From Diphasiastrum complanatum (Eukaryota; Streptophyta; Lycopodiopsida; Lycopodiales; Lycopodiaceae), in assembly GCA_029204225.1 (NCBI GenBank), contig CM055095.1:77509488-77573487 (forward strand): a stretch of DNA of 64,000 nt, given 5' to 3'. Position numbers and translations under genes: made by a program. Below the pieces are notes generated by a model, which ran no database searches, was not told the origin of the DNA, and saw only the letters and a list, made by a program, of their open reading frames with translations. Positions 60,330 to 64,000 of the stretch are shown here, in pieces; the stretch's first letter is position 1, and every line of letters begins with the position of its first letter.

Positions 60330-60811
60330 CCACGGAGTTGTCATGTGATATCAAGACATGGCATTGCTACGGATTATTCCAAAATCAAAGTCATTGTCGA
60401 GTTACCGCTTCTAGGAACAATTTGAGGAGTCTATATTTTTATGGGCCATGCAAATTACTATCGGATATTTATTCTATTCTTTGCGGATTTAGCAAGACCT
60501 GTATACAAGTTGACTACTGTACCAATCTGGACAATAGAGGCATTGGAAGCATTTGAAAAATGAAAGAAAGCTTTGGCTTCTGAATCGATACTATGAGCTC
60601 CACTCAGGACAATTGAGTTTCATGTTCATACTGATGCATCAAAATATGCGATTGGATCAGTTTTGATGCAGCCAAGTGAATATAAGAAGGATTATCCTAC
60701 CAGGTTTGCAAGCAGATAGCTTACAGATCATGAGAAGAATTATTCGACAACCAAACGCGAAGCATTGGCCATGATTTTCTCTGTTAAGAAGTTTCCGTTG
60801 GAAAGAAGTGT
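60330..60811 (+). pseudogene. Ty3/gypsy RT end and RNase H fragment
   Basis: The frame reads ISRHGIATDYSKIKVIVELP, then IFMGHANYYRIFILFF after a stop, then the RNase H start (FHVHTDASKYAIGSVLMQ) and NYSTTKREALAMIFSVKKF. It stops abruptly at about 60811, where a copia LTR begins. Its type matches the gypsy family at 53.8-57.2 kb and it would correspond to a segment missing there, but the orientation is opposite. Confidence 0.8.
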
Positions 60812-61601
60812 GTGAAAGATAGGTCGAATAAGAGTCAAAAAGAATTCGAACGAAAAGAATAAGATTCGAATAAAAAGAATTCGAACGACAAGAAAGAAAA
60901 CTTATCGTGCGCAGCGGAATAAACTATCTTCCTCTTTCTTCATGCATGACTACGCCTATCAATTTCGAACAAAACAATAGTAATAGAAATCACGTTTGAT
61001 CTTATACTAACTAACTTTGAAATCATCAGTACTACATTGATTACGTAACCAAACAATAATGCATTGAAATATCAGACAAATAATTAGTCGCGAAGAACTA
61101 CAGATTCGCATACATTCTGAGACGAACCTGAATGCAATAAGAAGATAGTATTGATTCAGTATGAAAGTGAAACAGAAATAAATGAGTACAACAAGTTGCG
61201 GATCGAAGCCACGCACTCTAAGCTATCTTTGAGCGGCTAAAATGAAAGTCTAAATTAAGCGCAATGTTGATAAGCAGTAAGCGCAATAACAATCTCTGAG
61301 CAACTCTAAGAAGTGAGCTAGAATGCTCAAAAGTGTTCAAGCTCACAGACTTGAGAGAGAGAGAGAGAGAGAGAACTAACTATTCAATACTTGTTGATCT
61401 ATTGATCGCATTATTCTTAAAACTATAGGAATATGAACAACTATTTATACTAAGCAAATGCGGCAATGTCCAATAGTAGGACAACTAATTAGGTCATCAA
61501 TCATAATGGATAGTGAGTTGGCATCCATCCAAAGTGAGCTGGCATTCGTCCAGTTGAACCTTCCCAAAAATTCTGTAGCTTCAATCAGTAGGAGAATAAT
61601 C
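60812..61601 (-). repeat. 3' LTR of a copia element
   Basis: A polypurine tract (AAGGGGGAGAG on the minus strand, about 61613-61603) marks the upper edge. The lower edge TGTGTGAAAG (60812) is where gypsy RNase H is interrupted. It contains a GA repeat at 61353-61374. No partner LTR is in the window. Confidence 0.55.
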
Positions 61602-63190
61602 CAACTCTCCCCCTTATCTGAATCTATGAATGCCTTGACCTTTAAACTTAGTTCTGCACAAAACTTTCTATGTGCATCCAAGCTTAATGCTTTAGTAAAA
61701 ATATCTGATGTCATATCTTGCGTTCAACAATACTGCAATCTGACGTCTTTGTCGAGAACTTTGCTTCTGACATAGTGATAATTAAGTTCAATGTGCTTAC
61801 TCTTAGAATGAAATCTAGGATGGGCTGATAAGGCAATAACACTTTGATTATCACAAAATAATAATGTCGGAGCATATTGATTCAAACTGATATCTGAAAG
61901 TAAGTTTCTCAACCAAACTGCTTCCTTAGTGGCTTGTGAGATTGCAATATACTCTGATTCTGTAGAAGATAAAGCTATCAAAGTTTGCTTGTGACTGTTC
62001 CAGGAAACAAGACCATTGTTGAGGAAGAATGTAAAACCAGAAGTAGATTTACGAGTGTCTACATCTCCTGCCCAACTTGCATCTGTGTAACCACTGAGTA
62101 AATTGTCGACTGTTCCATAACAAATGCAAAAGTCCATAGTAGCTCGAAGATATCTCATGACTCTGATAAGAGCCTTCCAATGTGTTATACCAGGGTTAGT
62201 CATAAGCTGACTTAGGGAACTAATTGCAAAAGCTATGTCTGGTCTGGTACAGATCATTGCGTACATAAGAGATCCAATTATCGAATGATAAGGATACTCT
62301 CGCATCTGATCCTTTTCTTTGATTGTTCGGAGACACTTCGACAATTTGAGACTTGGTTCCATTGGTGAGAGAGCCAACTTGTAATTAATCAGATATTTCT
62401 GACTAGCATATTGTAGATGTAGATATTGTAAATCAACTTTCGATTTTTGTCTCTGTGGATTTGAATACCAAGGCAAAAATGAGCTTCATCCAGATCGCTT
62501 ATGTCGAATTCGGAAGATAGCATTAACTTGTCTTCTTTCATCAGATCGATACTGTTGCTGAAGAGCAATGTGTCATCCACATATAAAGTGATTATAATAA
62601 AAGACTACTACACTATCTTGAAGTAAACATTAGAATTTGAAGAGCTTGGTGTGTAGCCGTGATCAATCAGAAAAGTATTGATCATTTGAAACCATGCTCG
62701 AGCAGATTGCTTCAAGCCATAAAGTGTTTTATGGAGTTTACACACATGATTGTGTTTATCTTCGATAATATAACCTTCGGGTTGCACCATGTAAATGTCT
62801 TCTTCGATAACTCTATTGAGATATGTTGTCTGTACATCCATTTGACGTATTTTCAAATCTGTTGTGAATCTGCGCATAAGCAGTACATCCAAAAACTTTT
62901 AAATTCGATAAAGAATGTTTGGTACCTGTCCAAACTTTGAATGGTGTTTTGTTTGAGAGACCTTTAGTAGGACATATGTTCTGAATATAGGTTGATGTTG
63001 AAATAGCTTCAGCTCCGAAGGACTTCGAAAGTGTCACATGCGATAACATGCACTTTGCCGATTCGACTAAGGTTCTGTTCTTTCTCTCAGCAAGACCGTT
63101 TGATTGAGGCGAATAGGAGGTAATGTATTGTTGCTCAATGTCGTTGTTGAGGTAGTACTCCTTGAATTCGATCAAGATGTATTCTCCCTT
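61602..63190 (-). pseudogene. Ty1/copia element: integrase end, RT, RNase H, with internal deletion
   Basis: Read downward. The integrase C-part is at 63175-62880 (EQQYITSYSPQSNGLAERKNR, with catalytic Glu, then NLKVFGCTAY). There is an abrupt join to RT at about 62870 (RQMDVQTTYLNRVIEEDIYM, HKTLYGLKQSARAW). The YVDD region is replaced by a frame break near 62600, with MDDTLLFSNSIDLM at 62580. The RT end and RNase H are at 62476-61724 (IGSLMYAMICTRPDIAFAIS, SGYTDASWAGD, SSTESEYIAISQA, LFCDNQSVIAL). A frameshift near 61722 precedes SDIFTKAL. Integrase before 63190 and the RT N-terminus are missing. RNase H is well preserved, which suggests a moderately young copy. Confidence 0.85.
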
Positions 63191-64000
63191 GTAGTATGAT
63201 CATCCAGTTCTATAAGCTAACTAGTGTGCAGTGTACTTAGTTAGCCATACGAAACTGTGAAAGTTATAAATGGCATTCGGTTTATTATTTTTTGAAATCG
63301 TCTTTATGAGCATTGTTGGAGGGTTTGCGAATCTCAAGGCGACCCTAACCCTAGTTAATAAGTGAGAGGGATTTGGCACCATGCGTGTGTAAGTCCAACC
63401 CGATGATCACACAGTTATTTGATTGATTAGTTAAAAGTCAATTAAAGTCCTTTTTGCGTGACTTTTAATGTCGCAGGGCCTAAATGTCAAGTTAGTGAAT
63501 AAAGGGTTTCCCTCCAATTTTGATGGTTCCCACACTTTTTTAGATTTGAATAGAAAGAGAGGCAAGACTGGACCAATAGGATTCAGAGGCTAGGGTCATC
63601 CTCTCTACTATAAGAAGGGACCAACTCGAGTTGCTCCTGATGTTCATTCTGTCATTTCAATAAAGCAGATTGGTTCTCTTCATAAATGGATTGATGAATG
63701 TCCTTGATCTCTATTACTTTTCCTCCATCTCTCATGCTTATTTGGATTTTGCTAATTGTTGGATCTGAGTGTTATTGGGATTGTATGTTATTATACTTTT
63801 TATGAGAGAGAAAGAGTAAGCTATCTCTTTTGTGGATGTGTAGTGTTAAGGGATTGTAAGTGTTAAGGGATGTGTACTGTTCATGAAATCTGAACTAAAC
63901 TATCGCTCTCATGGTAACGAACCTACGCCTCACAACTAACTCCATCTCTTTGATGCTAGATTGACTAGATTTTGGATTCAGGTTAGGCAAGGAAAGAAAC
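63191..64000 (+). other. unassigned right end, LTR-like
   Basis: No coding sequence. A TATAAG word (63611) and an AATAAA word (63659) about 50 bases apart, with CT/GA-rich DNA after, resemble the promoter and poly(A) layout of an LTR. It cannot be confirmed without the sequence to the right. Confidence 0.25.

Overview
The window is nuclear DNA of a land plant with a large, transposon-rich genome. Two host genes with spliceosomal introns are visible in 64 kb: RPB5, the shared RNA polymerase subunit (minus strand, 17555-22088, four exons), and a GPI-anchored lipid-transfer protein of the LTPG type (plus strand, 51658-52580, two exons). Most of the rest is LTR retrotransposon debris, one hAT transposon, one non-LTR retroelement and very long CT/GA microsatellites. 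LTPG proteins, Ty1/copia and Tat-like Ty3/gypsy elements and (CCCTAAA)n words point to a plant. Long introns and low gene density fit a fern, lycophyte or other large-genome lineage better than a compact angiosperm, but I cannot name the species.

Layout. 0-3.2 kb: a hAT transposase with seven visible exons (N-terminus outside the window, one internal stop). 3.3-4.5 kb: gypsy fragment. 5.0-6.6 kb: repeat-rich decayed coding region ending in a retroviral-protease-like motif. 6.6-10 kb: mostly non-coding, with a foldback element at 8.3-8.97 kb. 10-13 kb: two internally deleted copia copies facing each other. 13.2-15.1 kb: decayed non-LTR retroelement with a C-terminal zinc-finger plus endonuclease-like domain. 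17.5-22.1 kb: RPB5. 22.5-23.1 kb: array of G-box palindromes upstream of RPB5. 23.1-26 kb: duplicated segments, a copia gag remnant and a 160-bp CT tract.

26-39.5 kb is a mosaic of gypsy and copia fragments in both orientations. 39.5-50.7 kb is a three-level nest: a copia in plus orientation holds an older minus-strand copia, which holds a young, structurally complete copia of the same family (41998-47840; LTRs identical apart from one 18-bp indel, 5-bp target duplication GTCCA, one open 1316-residue Gag-Pol). 51-52.6 kb holds LTPG. 53.8-59.2 kb is a Tat-like gypsy on the minus strand with gag, protease, RT, a tRNA-Asp-type primer site and a probable LTR. 59.2-64 kb holds GA/GT-rich tandem repeats, a gypsy RNase H fragment, a copia inserted into it, and an unassigned LTR-like end.

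The two host genes act independently: RPB5 is a core subunit of the nuclear RNA polymerases, and LTPG is a secreted, membrane-anchored lipid carrier. The other coding sequence is selfish DNA, and only the young copia looks capable of making its full protein.
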